This document shows, in pieces, positions 10,074 to 17,867 of a stretch of DNA of 64,000 nucleotides. The translations under genes and the position numbers were made by a program. Origin of the DNA: Teichococcus vastitatis (GTDB lineage: Bacteria > Pseudomonadota > Alphaproteobacteria > Acetobacterales > Acetobacteraceae); contig NZ_QXGS01000003.1 of assembly GCF_003604215.1 (NCBI RefSeq), forward strand, positions 124,001 to 188,000, read 5' to 3'. The notes beneath the pieces were generated by a model that was given only the letters and a program-made list of their open reading frames with translations, was not told where the DNA came from and ran no database searches. Every line of letters begins with the position of its first letter. Positions within the stretch are counted from its first letter, which is position 1.

Positions 10074-11363
10074 TTGGACCGATTCTTTGGCCTCACCGAG
10101 CGCGGCACGAACCCGCGACGGGAGATGCTGGCCGGCCTCGCCACCTTTCTCACCATGGCCTACATCGTGGTAGTCAATCCGGGAATCATGGCCGCCGCCG
10201 GCATGGACCAGGGCGCTGCTTTCGTCGCCACCTGTCTCGCGGCCGCGATCGGCTCCGCCCTGATGGGATTGCTGGCGAACTATCCGGTGGCGCTGGCGCC
10301 GGGCATGGGGCTGAACGCGTATTTCGCCTTCGCCGTGGTCGGTGCCATGGGCGTGCCCTGGCAGGTTGCGCTGGGCGCCGTGTTCCTGTCGGGCGTGATC
10401 TTCTTCGCCGTGTCGATCGCCGGCTTCCGAGAGTGGTTGATCAACTCCATCCCGATCTCGCTGAAGCTCGGCATCGCCGCTGGCATCGGCTTCTTTCTCG
10501 GGCTGATCGGCCTGCGGGGCATGGGGCTGGTGGTGGACAACCCGGCGACGCTGGTGTCGCTCGGTTCGCTGAAGGACACCGCGACGCTGCTGTCCTGCAT
10601 CGGCTTCGTGCTGACGGCGGGGCTGGTGGCGCGCGGCGTCACCGGCGGCATCGTGATCGGCATTCTGGTGACGGCGCTGCTCGGCCTGCCCTTCGGCCTG
10701 ACGCAGTTCAACGGCATCTTCTCGATGCCGCCCTCGCTGGCCCCGACCTTTCTGCAGATGGATCTGGCCGGAGCCATCGGGCTCGGACTCCTCGGCATCG
10801 TGTTCACCTTTTTCATCGTCGACCTGCTCGACAATGCCGGCACGCTGATCGCCACGACCCACCGCGCCGGCCTGATGCGCAAGGACGGCTCGGTGCCGCG
10901 GCTCGGGCGGGCGTTGATGGCGGATTCGGGCGGCGCCATGATCGGTGCCGTGCTCGGCACCTCCACCACCGTGTCCTACATCGAGAGCGCCGCCGGGGTG
11001 CAGGCGGGCGGCCGCACCGGCCTGACGGCGCTGACCGTGGCGGTGCTGTTCCTGCTGACGCTGTTCCTGGCCCCCCTGGCCACCTCGATCCCCGGCTTCG
11101 CCACGGCGCCGGCCCTGGTGCTGGTGGCCTGCCTGATGGCGCAGAGCCTGCGCGACATCGAGTGGGAGGATACGACCGAGTACCTGCCCGCCATCGTGAC
11201 GGCGCTGGCCATGCCCTTCACCTTCTCCATCGCAACCGGCATCGGCCTCGGCTTCATCGCCTATGCGCTGGTGAAGGTGGTGGCGGGCCGCGCCAGCTCG
11301 GTGGGCGGTGCGGTCTGGGTCATCGCCGCGGCCTCGGCGGTGAAGTTCTGGTTGCAGAGTTGA
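10074..11363 (+). CDS. NCS2-family purine permease (AzgA/GhxP type)
   Basis: The protein has 429 residues and uses a TTG start at 10074 with AGGGAG 7 bases upstream. It begins LDRFFGLTERGTNPRREMLA, the typical opening of adenine/guanine/hypoxanthine permeases. It has 12 or more hydrophobic segments, the NAYFAFAVVG stretch, the DLLDNAGTLIATTHRAGLM signature and GAVLGTSTTVSYIESAAGV. The family is a proton symporter for hypoxanthine, guanine or adenine in the inner membrane. The reading frame extends upstream of 10074 without similarity, which is why TTG was preferred. A 5-base hairpin (10042-10057) lies just before the ribosome site. It is a single gene ended by the hairpin at 11370-11393. Confidence 0.9.
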   Translation: MDRFFGLTERGTNPRREMLAGLATFLTMAYIVVVNPGIMAAAGMDQGAAFVATCLAAAIGSALMGLLANYPVALAPGMGLNAYFAFAVVGAMGVPWQVALGAVFLSGVIFFAVSIAGFREWLINSIPISLKLGIAAGIGFFLGLIGLRGMGLVVDNPATLVSLGSLKDTATLLSCIGFVLTAGLVARGVTGGIVIGILVTALLGLPFGLTQFNGIFSMPPSLAPTFLQMDLAGAIGLGLLGIVFTFFIVDLLDNAGTLIATTHRAGLMRKDGSVPRLGRALMADSGGAMIGAVLGTSTTVSYIESAAGVQAGGRTGLTALTVAVLFLLTLFLAPLATSIPGFATAPALVLVACLMAQSLRDIEWEDTTEYLPAIVTALAMPFTFSIATGIGLGFIAYALVKVVAGRASSVGGAVWVIAAASAVKFWLQS

Positions 11364-11369
11364 GGAAAG

Positions 11370-11393
11370 GGGCGGCCGGCCTTCCGGCCGCCC
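11370..11393. terminator. Bidirectional terminator between convergent genes
   Basis: A perfect 10-base stem GGGCGGCCGG / CCGGCCGCCC with a 4-base loop lies between the NCS2 permease stop (11363) and the transglycosylase-like stop (11400). Confidence 0.8.
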
Positions 11394-11399
11394 GCCGGA

Positions 11400-12125
11400 T
11401 CAATCCGGCGCTTCGGCCAGTTCCAGCAGCGCCTGCCCGTCGCGCCGCATCCGCGCCATCTGGCTGCCGCCGCAATTCGGCCGGCCCAGCGCGGTACTGC
11501 CGGGATGCGTCACCTGCAGCTTCGCCTCGACCCGGCAGACCAGCTTGTTGTCCTTCGGTCCGGCTCCATTCCAGCGCCGGATCGCATCGGCCCAGTTGCC
11601 GAGGCTATCATGGTGCCGGCGCAGGTAGCGCGCCGCCCAGTCTGCCGAACGGAGCGGATCGAGCGGCCAGTCGCTGGTGCCTGCATGCACCTTGGCATTG
11701 ACCTGCACGCAGCCGGCCATCACCGATCCCCCGGCCGAAGACCGGGCCAGCAGGGCCCGGGCTTCAGCCCGGGAATCGGGGTAGAAGGCACGCCCGCCCA
11801 CACTGATGGCATGGGCGTGGAGGCCGGACTCCGCCAGCGCCACGGCCACTAGCAGGCCGTCGGGCAGGTCGTATTTTGCCTCGGCCGCGCGAACGGCATC
11901 GAGGCAGGCGGAACGCGGGCCGGCTTCGGCCGGGGTTCCGAACAGCAACGGTGCCGCCAGCAGGGCAACACCGGCGACAAGCCCCTTCCACCCTTTCGGT
12001 GGGCTTCTGCGGGGGGCGGTTGGGCCTCTCGGGCGAGGCGGGAAGGCGCTCCTTGCCTCATGGCAGTGGAACGCCGCGGGGCTCGAACGACGGGTAACCG
12101 CCGTTCCGCGGATCGCGGGCGTCAT
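11400..12125 (-). CDS. Lytic transglycosylase-like (SLT/lysozyme-fold) secreted protein
   Basis: The protein has about 241 residues. A hydrophobic segment (WKGLVAGVALLAAPLLFG, near residues 45-65) precedes a PAEA-type cleavage site. The mature part has YDLPDGLLVAVALAESGLHA, in which the Glu of AESG fits the catalytic glutamate of SLT-type transglycosylases, followed by AGCVQVNAKVH, the usual third motif, and an ADWAARYLRRHH helix. Such enzymes cut peptidoglycan glycan strands in the periplasm and are often encoded with envelope-spanning machines, none of which is seen here. The start is uncertain; GTG 12146 is also possible and the hydrophobic segment is unusually far from either start. Confidence 0.75.
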   Translation of the reverse strand: MTPAIRGTAVTRRSSPAAFHCHEARSAFPPRPRGPTAPRRSPPKGWKGLVAGVALLAAPLLFGTPAEAGPRSACLDAVRAAEAKYDLPDGLLVAVALAESGLHAHAISVGGRAFYPDSRAEARALLARSSAGGSVMAGCVQVNAKVHAGTSDWPLDPLRSADWAARYLRRHHDSLGNWADAIRRWNGAGPKDNKLVCRVEAKLQVTHPGSTALGRPNCGGSQMARMRRDGQALLELAEAPD

Positions 12126-12208
12126 GTGTCTTCCGCTACCACGCACCCGCGAACGGGGGAACCAAATTCCGTCTTTGGGGTCCAGTCTTGATCAAGGAAA
12201 ACGTGGGG

Positions 12209-12934
12209 TTAAGCCAGCGATGCTGGTCGCCCGGCGATCTCCCGCACCAGCTTGGCCCGCAAGGCGCGGGCAAAATCGGCCCGTCCGGCCGCCGCCATCA
12301 CGAAAGCGCCGGGGCCACCGATCACCTCCGCCTCGTAGCGCTCCAGCAATCCGCCGCCCTGCTGCTCGATCGCCAGGGCGTTCACCGTGATGCCGGCGGC
12401 CACCGCCGCGTCACGGGCCTGCGGCGCGGGTTGCCGGCCGCGCATGTCGGGCGCATCACCGGAAAGGTCGATCACCGCCCGTGTCGCTTCGAACGGGCAG
12501 GTGCTGATCAGCGCCGCGGCATGCACCAGGGCGTCCCCGATCGCATTCCAGCTCTGCCGCGAGCGCGGCGCGTCCCGGAAGCGGTTCGCCAGCGCCTCCG
12601 CCTCGGCCGGGCTGCGCACCGCCTGCCACGGCACCACGGTGGCCGCGCCGCCCGGCGCGCCCCATTCCACCATGGAAATTGCAACCCCACCCAGCAGCCC
12701 ACCGCTGATGGCCGCCAGCGCGGCGGGGTGCGTCACCGCTTCCGCGCAGCCTTCGCGCTGGAGGCGGAACTCCTCCGGGCCGATGCTGCCGGAGGCATCC
12801 ACCGCCAGCACTAAAGCCACATCCACGGCACCACCCAGTGCCGGTGCCGGTGCCGGTGCCGGTGCTGGCTGGGCGCGGCCCGGAACTGGAAGCGGAAGCA
12901 GCAGGGCAGAGGCGAGCAGGGGGCGTCGGCGCAT
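12209..12934 (-). CDS. DUF1194 protein with von Willebrand factor A-like fold
   Basis: The protein has 241 residues. A signal peptide (MRRRPLLASALLLPLPVPGRAQ) is followed by a short alanine-proline repeat encoded by a tandem GTGCCG repeat, then VALVLAVDASGSIGPEEF, where DASGS fits the MIDAS metal motif of VWA domains. The body has the family pattern RSRQSWNAIGDALVHAA and ATRAVIDLSGDAPD. DUF1194 members are exported alphaproteobacterial proteins of unknown role; the fold suggests metal-dependent protein binding. It is divergent from the ATP-grasp gene, with 347 bases between them. Confidence 0.85.
   Translation of the reverse strand: MRRRPLLASALLLPLPVPGRAQPAPAPAPAPALGGAVDVALVLAVDASGSIGPEEFRLQREGCAEAVTHPAALAAISGGLLGGVAISMVEWGAPGGAATVVPWQAVRSPAEAEALANRFRDAPRSRQSWNAIGDALVHAAALISTCPFEATRAVIDLSGDAPDMRGRQPAPQARDAAVAAGITVNALAIEQQGGGLLERYEAEVIGGPGAFVMAAAGRADFARALRAKLVREIAGRPASLA
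12838..12867. repeat. GTGCCG hexamer tandem repeat
   Basis: Four perfect copies of GTGCCG (12838-12861) are followed by one imperfect copy GTGCTG. It lies inside the DUF1194 gene and on the minus strand encodes the alternating Ala-Pro linker between signal peptide and VWA-like domain. Changes in copy number would stay in frame because the unit is six bases. Confidence 0.85.
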
Positions 12935-13281
12935 CGGGCGTCCTGACTGTTGCGCGGCGAGATGCCAGCGCCCCAGAGTTGGGCGGCCTCGTCAGGCTGG
13001 CAAGGCGCTGCCGGACAGGGGAAGCGCGTCGGAGGTGAACGCCCCGGCCGCATTGTGCCGGCGAACGCTGCCGGGACGGGCAGCACTGGCGCCGGCTTGG
13101 GCAGCCGGCTGGCCGCGGCGGCCCGGCCCGACCATAATGTTTCGTGATGCCGGCTTGCGCGAACCGCCTGTGGCGCGCTCAACTCCCCTGTCGCCGCCGC
13201 TGCGGAGGTCGCCTGCGGGACCAGGGCCCGCCGGCGGGGGCGACGAAGCGCTGCGCAACCCATGAGGACGCCGAAAGAAAC
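12935..13281. other. Divergent intergenic region, no gene seen
   Basis: About 350 bases between the DUF1194 gene and the ATP-grasp gene. It should hold both promoters, but I could not identify a specific operator, and the reading frames crossing it have no recognisable similarity. Confidence 0.5.
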
Positions 13282-14865
13282 GTGGCCGATCGCCCTGCCT
13301 CCGCCTTCGATGAGATGCACGCCGATGGTGGCATCCGATCTCCGTACACGGAAATGGCTCAGTTCCTGGAAGCAACCGGGCAGGGCGTGCTGGAGCAGAA
13401 GCGGCGCGAAGCGGAGCTGCTGTTCCGGCGCATCGGCGTTACCTTTGCCGTGTATACCGAGGGCGGCGATCCGGAGCGGCTGATCCCCTTTGACGTGATC
13501 CCCCGCATCCTGTCCCGCGAGGAGTGGGAGCGGCTGAGCCAGGGGCTGGAGCAGCGGGTGCGGGCGCTGAACGCCTTTCTGGCCGATGTTTACGGCCCGC
13601 AGGACATCATCAAGGCCGGCCGCATCCCGGCCGAGCTGGTGCTGCAGAATGAAGGCTACCTGCCGCAGATGGTGGGGTTCACCCCGCCCGGCGGCGTGTA
13701 TACCGTGATCTCCGGCATCGACCTGGTGCGCACCGGTCCCGACCAGTTCTATGTGCTGGAAGACAATTGCCGCACCCCTTCCGGCGTGTCCTACATGCTG
13801 GAGAACCGGGAAGCGATGTTCCGCCTGTTTCCCGACGTGTTCACCCGCCACCGCGTCGCCCCGGTGTCGCACTACCCTGAGGAGCTGCTGGAAACCCTGA
13901 AAAGCATCGCGCCGGCCGCCTGCCAGGGCGAGCCGCGCATCGTCGTGCTGACGCCTGGTCCCTACAACAGCGCCTATTACGAGCATTCCTTCCTGGCCGA
14001 CGAGATGGGCGTCGAACTGGTGGAAGGGGCCGACCTCTTCGTGCGCGACAAGGTGGTGTACATGCGCACCACCGCCGGGCCGCAGCGGGTGGACGTGATC
14101 TATCGCCGCATCGACGACGACTACCTCGACCCCGAGGCGTTCCGGCCGGACAGCGCGCTTGGCGTCGCCGGGCTGATGGCGGCCTACAAGGCGGGCAACG
14201 TGGCGCTGGCCAATGCCCCCGGCGCCGGCATCGCCGACGACAAGGCGGTGTACCCCTTTGTGCCCGAGATGGTGCGCTTCTACCTCAAGGAAGAGCCGAT
14301 CCTGCAGAACGTGCCCACCTTCATGTGCGAGCGCGAGGCTGACCGGGACCACGTCCTGGCCAACCTCGACAAGCTGGTGGTGAAGCTGGCCCGCGGTTCC
14401 GGCGGCTACGGCATGCTGGTCGGGCCGCACGCGACGGAGACGGAGCGCGCCGAATTCGCCGCGCGCATCCGTGCCCGCCCCGGCGACTACATCGCCCAGC
14501 CCACCCTGGCCTTGTCCACCGTGCCGACGCTGTGCGACGGCGGGGTGGCGCCTCGCCATGTGGACCTGCGGCCCTTCATCCTGTTCGGCCGCAGTGTCCG
14601 GATGGTGCCGGGCGGGCTGACCCGGGTGGCGCTGCGGGAAGGCTCGTTGGTGGTCAATTCCAGTCAGGGCGGCGGCACCAAGGACACGTGGGTGCTGGAC
14701 GACCCGCTGGCGCCGGGCCAGTCGCAGTCCATGGGACCGCAGGGCATGACGCAGAGCATGGGCGGCATGAGCCAGACCATGCCGCCCATGTCCCCCATGG
14801 CACCGATGCCTCCGCTTCCGGGGCGGCGTGGCCCGGCCAATGATCCCGGCCAGGGGGGGCGCTGA
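13282..14865 (+). CDS. Circularly permuted ATP-grasp protein of the Anbu cluster
   Basis: The protein has 527 residues with a GTG start at 13282. It contains the family opening AFDEMHADGG, then FLADVYGPQDIIKAGRIPAE, and the ATP-grasp features GSGGYGMLVG and QPTLALSTVPTL. The family is predicted to form amide bonds using ATP, perhaps tagging peptides, but no substrate is established. Downstream, with overlapping stop and start (TGATG at 14863-14867), are the alpha-E and then the Anbu genes, a widely conserved group. The last 60 residues are a low-complexity Met/Gln/Pro/Gly tail (SMGGMSQTMPPMSP). The start is inferred because FDEMH must be included; its ribosome site is weak. Confidence 0.85.
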   Translation: MADRPASAFDEMHADGGIRSPYTEMAQFLEATGQGVLEQKRREAELLFRRIGVTFAVYTEGGDPERLIPFDVIPRILSREEWERLSQGLEQRVRALNAFLADVYGPQDIIKAGRIPAELVLQNEGYLPQMVGFTPPGGVYTVISGIDLVRTGPDQFYVLEDNCRTPSGVSYMLENREAMFRLFPDVFTRHRVAPVSHYPEELLETLKSIAPAACQGEPRIVVLTPGPYNSAYYEHSFLADEMGVELVEGADLFVRDKVVYMRTTAGPQRVDVIYRRIDDDYLDPEAFRPDSALGVAGLMAAYKAGNVALANAPGAGIADDKAVYPFVPEMVRFYLKEEPILQNVPTFMCEREADRDHVLANLDKLVVKLARGSGGYGMLVGPHATETERAEFAARIRARPGDYIAQPTLALSTVPTLCDGGVAPRHVDLRPFILFGRSVRMVPGGLTRVALREGSLVVNSSQGGGTKDTWVLDDPLAPGQSQSMGPQGMTQSMGGMSQTMPPMSPMAPMPPLPGRRGPANDPGQGGR

Positions 14866-15815
14866 TGCTGTCCCGCACCGCCGACAGCCTGTTCTGGCTC
14901 GGCCGTTACTCAGAACGCGCCGGCAATGTCGCCCGCGGACTTGGCGCCACGCTGCGCATGGCGCTGCTGGCCGAGCCGGTGGACGGGGTGGAGCGCGAAT
15001 GGCGCGCCCTGATGGTGGCCGCCGGCTGCGAGCCGGGCTTCCGCGAGCGGCACGACACCGCGGCGCAGGAAGCCTCGGTCCACTGGCTGACGCTGGACCC
15101 GGCCAATCCTTCCGGCATCGCCGCCTGCGTCGAGGCGGCGCGGCGCAATGCCCGCACCGTGCGCACGGCCCTGACCGTCGACATGTGGGAGGCCATCAAC
15201 GACACCTGGATCGAGTTCCGCCGCTTCGACTCGGGCGCGATCTGCGGCGACCGGCTGCCCGGCTTCCTGGATTGGGTGAAGTCGCGCACCCTGCTGTTCA
15301 ACGGCGCCGCCGCCGATACCATGCTGCGCGACGATGCCTGGCGCTTCACCCATCTCGGCACCATCCTGGAGCGCGCCGACAACACTGCCCGGTTGCTGGA
15401 TTCCCGGCATGGCGCCTTTGCGCCCGATGCGGCGGCGGATGCCGCCTGCTACGCGCACTGGCAGGCGGTGCTGCGCTCGGTGGGCGCGTTGCGGGCCTAT
15501 CAGCACGTCTACCACACTCGGCTGGACCCGGCGCGGGTGGCGGAACTGCTGCTGTTGCGCCCCGAGCTGCCCCGCTCGCTGGTGTCCTGCTACGCGCAGG
15601 TCGAGCGCACGCTGGAGGCCATTTCCGCCGCCAATGGCGGCAATCCCGGGGAATGCCAGCGCTTGGCCGGCGAGCTGCACGCCCGGCTCCGCTTCGGCCG
15701 CGTCGGGGGCATCCTCGATCACGGGCTGCATGATTTCCTGACCGGCGTGATCGAGGAGAACATCACGCTGGGCCAGGAGATCGCGAGGCGCTATCTGAAC
15801 GGCCAGACCGCCTGA
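14865..15815 (+). CDS. Alpha-E domain protein (DUF403)
   Basis: The protein has 316 residues, predicted nearly all helical. It begins MLSRTADSLFWLGRYSERAG, the signature of the alpha-E family, and continues with repeated charged helices such as HLGTILERADNTARLLD. The biochemical role is unknown; the family almost always follows a circularly permuted ATP-grasp gene and is thought to work with it. The ATG overlaps the last base of the ATP-grasp stop codon, so the two are translationally coupled. Confidence 0.9.
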   Translation: MLSRTADSLFWLGRYSERAGNVARGLGATLRMALLAEPVDGVEREWRALMVAAGCEPGFRERHDTAAQEASVHWLTLDPANPSGIAACVEAARRNARTVRTALTVDMWEAINDTWIEFRRFDSGAICGDRLPGFLDWVKSRTLLFNGAAADTMLRDDAWRFTHLGTILERADNTARLLDSRHGAFAPDAAADAACYAHWQAVLRSVGALRAYQHVYHTRLDPARVAELLLLRPELPRSLVSCYAQVERTLEAISAANGGNPGECQRLAGELHARLRFGRVGGILDHGLHDFLTGVIEENITLGQEIARRYLNGQTA

Positions 15816-15871
15816 CGCGCGATCATTCCCGCACCAGGATCGCCCGCCCAATCGAGGAGAATGGTGCCGGC

Positions 15872-16603
15872 ATGACCTACTGCGTCGGCTTGTGGCTGGA
15901 AGAGGGCCTGGTGATGCTGGCCGACACCCGCACCAATGCGGGCGTCGACCACATCTCCACCTACTCCAAGATGTACACCGCCACCGTTCCCGGGGAGCGG
16001 ATGCTATGTCTGATGGCGGCCGGCAACCTGGCCATCACCCAGGCGGTGTGGAGCCGGCTGCAGGAAGGCGTGGTGCTGGAAGGCGAAACCCACACCCTGA
16101 CCAGCGTCGGCAGCATGTTCCGCGCGGCGCAGTTGGTCGGTGCCGCCATCCGCTCGGTGTATGACCATGACGGCCCGATGATGGAGAAGCAGGAGGTGCG
16201 CTTCTCCGTGTCGCTGCTGCTGGGCGGCCAGATCGCCGGCGGGCCCATGAAGCTCTACCTCGTGTATTCGGCCGGCAACTTCATCGAGGCCACGCCCGAA
16301 ACCCCGTTTCTGCAGATCGGCGAGCACAAATACGGCAAGCCGATCCTGGATCGCGCCGTGAGCCGGGCGACGCCGCTGGAGGATGGGGTGAAGCTGGTGC
16401 TGGTCAGCATGGACAGCACGCTGCGGTCCAATCTGACCGTGGGGCCGCCGCTCGACCTGCTGGTATACGAGGTGGACAGCTTCCGTATCCGGCTGCAGAA
16501 GCGCATCACCGAGGAAGACCCTTATTTCCGCAATCTGCGCGACGCCTGGTCGGCAGCGCTGCGGGATGCCTACCGGCTGGTGCCGGCGCCCGGCTGGTTC
16601 TGA
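15872..16603 (+). CDS. Anbu (ancestral beta-subunit) proteasome-like peptidase
   Basis: The protein has 243 residues starting MTYCVGLWLEEGLVMLADTR. After removal of the initiator Met, Thr1 would be the N-terminal nucleophile, with Asp17 and Lys32 placed as in 20S proteasome beta subunits and HslV. The DSFRIRLQKRITEEDPYF region near the C-terminus is typical of Anbu. Anbu assembles into open rings in the cytosol; a physiological substrate is not established. It is the third gene after ATP-grasp and alpha-E, 56 bases from the latter. The transglutaminase-like gene often found in this cluster is absent here. Confidence 0.92.
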   Translation: MTYCVGLWLEEGLVMLADTRTNAGVDHISTYSKMYTATVPGERMLCLMAAGNLAITQAVWSRLQEGVVLEGETHTLTSVGSMFRAAQLVGAAIRSVYDHDGPMMEKQEVRFSVSLLLGGQIAGGPMKLYLVYSAGNFIEATPETPFLQIGEHKYGKPILDRAVSRATPLEDGVKLVLVSMDSTLRSNLTVGPPLDLLVYEVDSFRIRLQKRITEEDPYFRNLRDAWSAALRDAYRLVPAPGWF

Positions 16604-16805
16604 GCCTAGCCGCCGAACCGCAGCGCGGTTGAGACCTGCCCGGCGGCCCGGTGCTATCGACCCAGGCCACCGCCCGCGGCCCGGCCCGCCCGCGCAGATC
16701 CCGCGCTATCGCTGAGGGCGTGGCTGCCGGGGTGGCGCCGCCACTCCACCCTGGCCCGCCGGCCGCCTGGCGCAGCCAAATGCCGCGCCGCGCATTGATA
16801 CGGTC

Positions 16806-17867
16806 ATGCCCGCGCCTCACCCCGACAGCTGGACCCGCATCACGCCCGAAGGCTTGTATTGCGAGCCCGGCGGCTTCCACATCGACCCGGCCCGCGCGGT
16901 GGAGCGGGCGGTCATCAGCCATGGCCATTCCGACCATGCGCGGCCGGACCATGGCGCCGTGCTGGCCACCCCCGAGACGCTGGCGATCATGACTGCGCGG
17001 CTGGGTGAAGGCCGAGCAGGACGGGAACAGCAGGCGTTGCCCTATCATCAGACCCTGGTGCAGAACGGCGTTCGCGTCACCCTGGTGCCGGCGGGGCATG
17101 TGCTGGGCTCGGCGCAGGTTGTGCTGGAATGGCGGGGCAGCCGCCTCGTGGTGTCCGGCGACTACAAGCGTCAGCCCGATCCCACCTGCCTGCCCTTCGA
17201 GGCGGTGCCCTGCGATGTGTTCGTCACCGAGGCGACCTTCGCCTTGCCGGTGTTCCGCCACCCACCGATGCGGCATGAGGTGCAGCGGCTGCTGGACAGC
17301 GTGCGGCTGTTTCCGCAACGGGCGCATCTGGTCGGCTGCTACGCGCTGGGCAAATGCCAGCGGCTGATCGCCGGCCTGCGGGAGGCAGGGTATGACCGGC
17401 CGCTCTTTCTGCACGGCGCCCAGGCCTCGATGTGCCGGCTCTACGAACGCCGTGGCATCGCCCTTGGCGAGTTGCTGCCGGTGCCGCGGCCGGAGAAGCG
17501 CGGCGCAACCGTGCTGCCGGGGGAGATCGTGTTGGCGCCGCCTTCCGCCGAGGCCAATCCCTGGGCGCGCCGCCTGGCGGACCCGGTGACGGCGCTGGCC
17601 TCGGGTTGGATGCGGGTGCGGCAGCGCGCCAAGGCCCGCGGTGTCGAGTTGCCCCTGGTGATCAGCGACCACGCCGACTGGGACGACCTTCTGGCCACCT
17701 GCGCCGAGGTGGAGGCGCCGGAAGTCTGGGTCACGCATGGCCGGGAGGAGGCGCTGATCCACGCGCTCGCTGCGCGCGGCGTGCGCGGGCGCGCCTTGCA
17801 CCTGATCGGCCGCGAGGAGGATGAGGGCGCCGATCCCGTTCCGGCCGAGGAGGAGGCCGCGGGATGA
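16806..17867 (+). CDS. Ligase-associated DNA exonuclease, metallo-beta-lactamase fold
   Basis: The protein has 353 residues. The motif SHGHSDHA, with His39, His41, Asp43 and His44, is the dinuclear zinc site of the metallo-beta-lactamase fold; further ligands fall in VPAGHVLGSAQ and VVSGDYKR. LVISDHADWDDLL near residue 280 is the beta-CASP-type His motif. The protein matches the exonuclease that accompanies bacterial ATP-dependent DNA ligases. Its stop codon overlaps the ligase start by 4 bases (ATGA), so both are made together. The role is DNA repair end processing, inferred from family and neighbour. Confidence 0.9.
   Translation: MPAPHPDSWTRITPEGLYCEPGGFHIDPARAVERAVISHGHSDHARPDHGAVLATPETLAIMTARLGEGRAGREQQALPYHQTLVQNGVRVTLVPAGHVLGSAQVVLEWRGSRLVVSGDYKRQPDPTCLPFEAVPCDVFVTEATFALPVFRHPPMRHEVQRLLDSVRLFPQRAHLVGCYALGKCQRLIAGLREAGYDRPLFLHGAQASMCRLYERRGIALGELLPVPRPEKRGATVLPGEIVLAPPSAEANPWARRLADPVTALASGWMRVRQRAKARGVELPLVISDHADWDDLLATCAEVEAPEVWVTHGREEALIHALAARGVRGRALHLIGREEDEGADPVPAEEEAAG

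Noticed and set aside
12811-14559. 582-codon minus-strand frame opposite the ATP-grasp gene
   Set aside because: It is antisense to a conserved gene and has shadow-like composition (His, Gln, Gly, Arg) and no motif.
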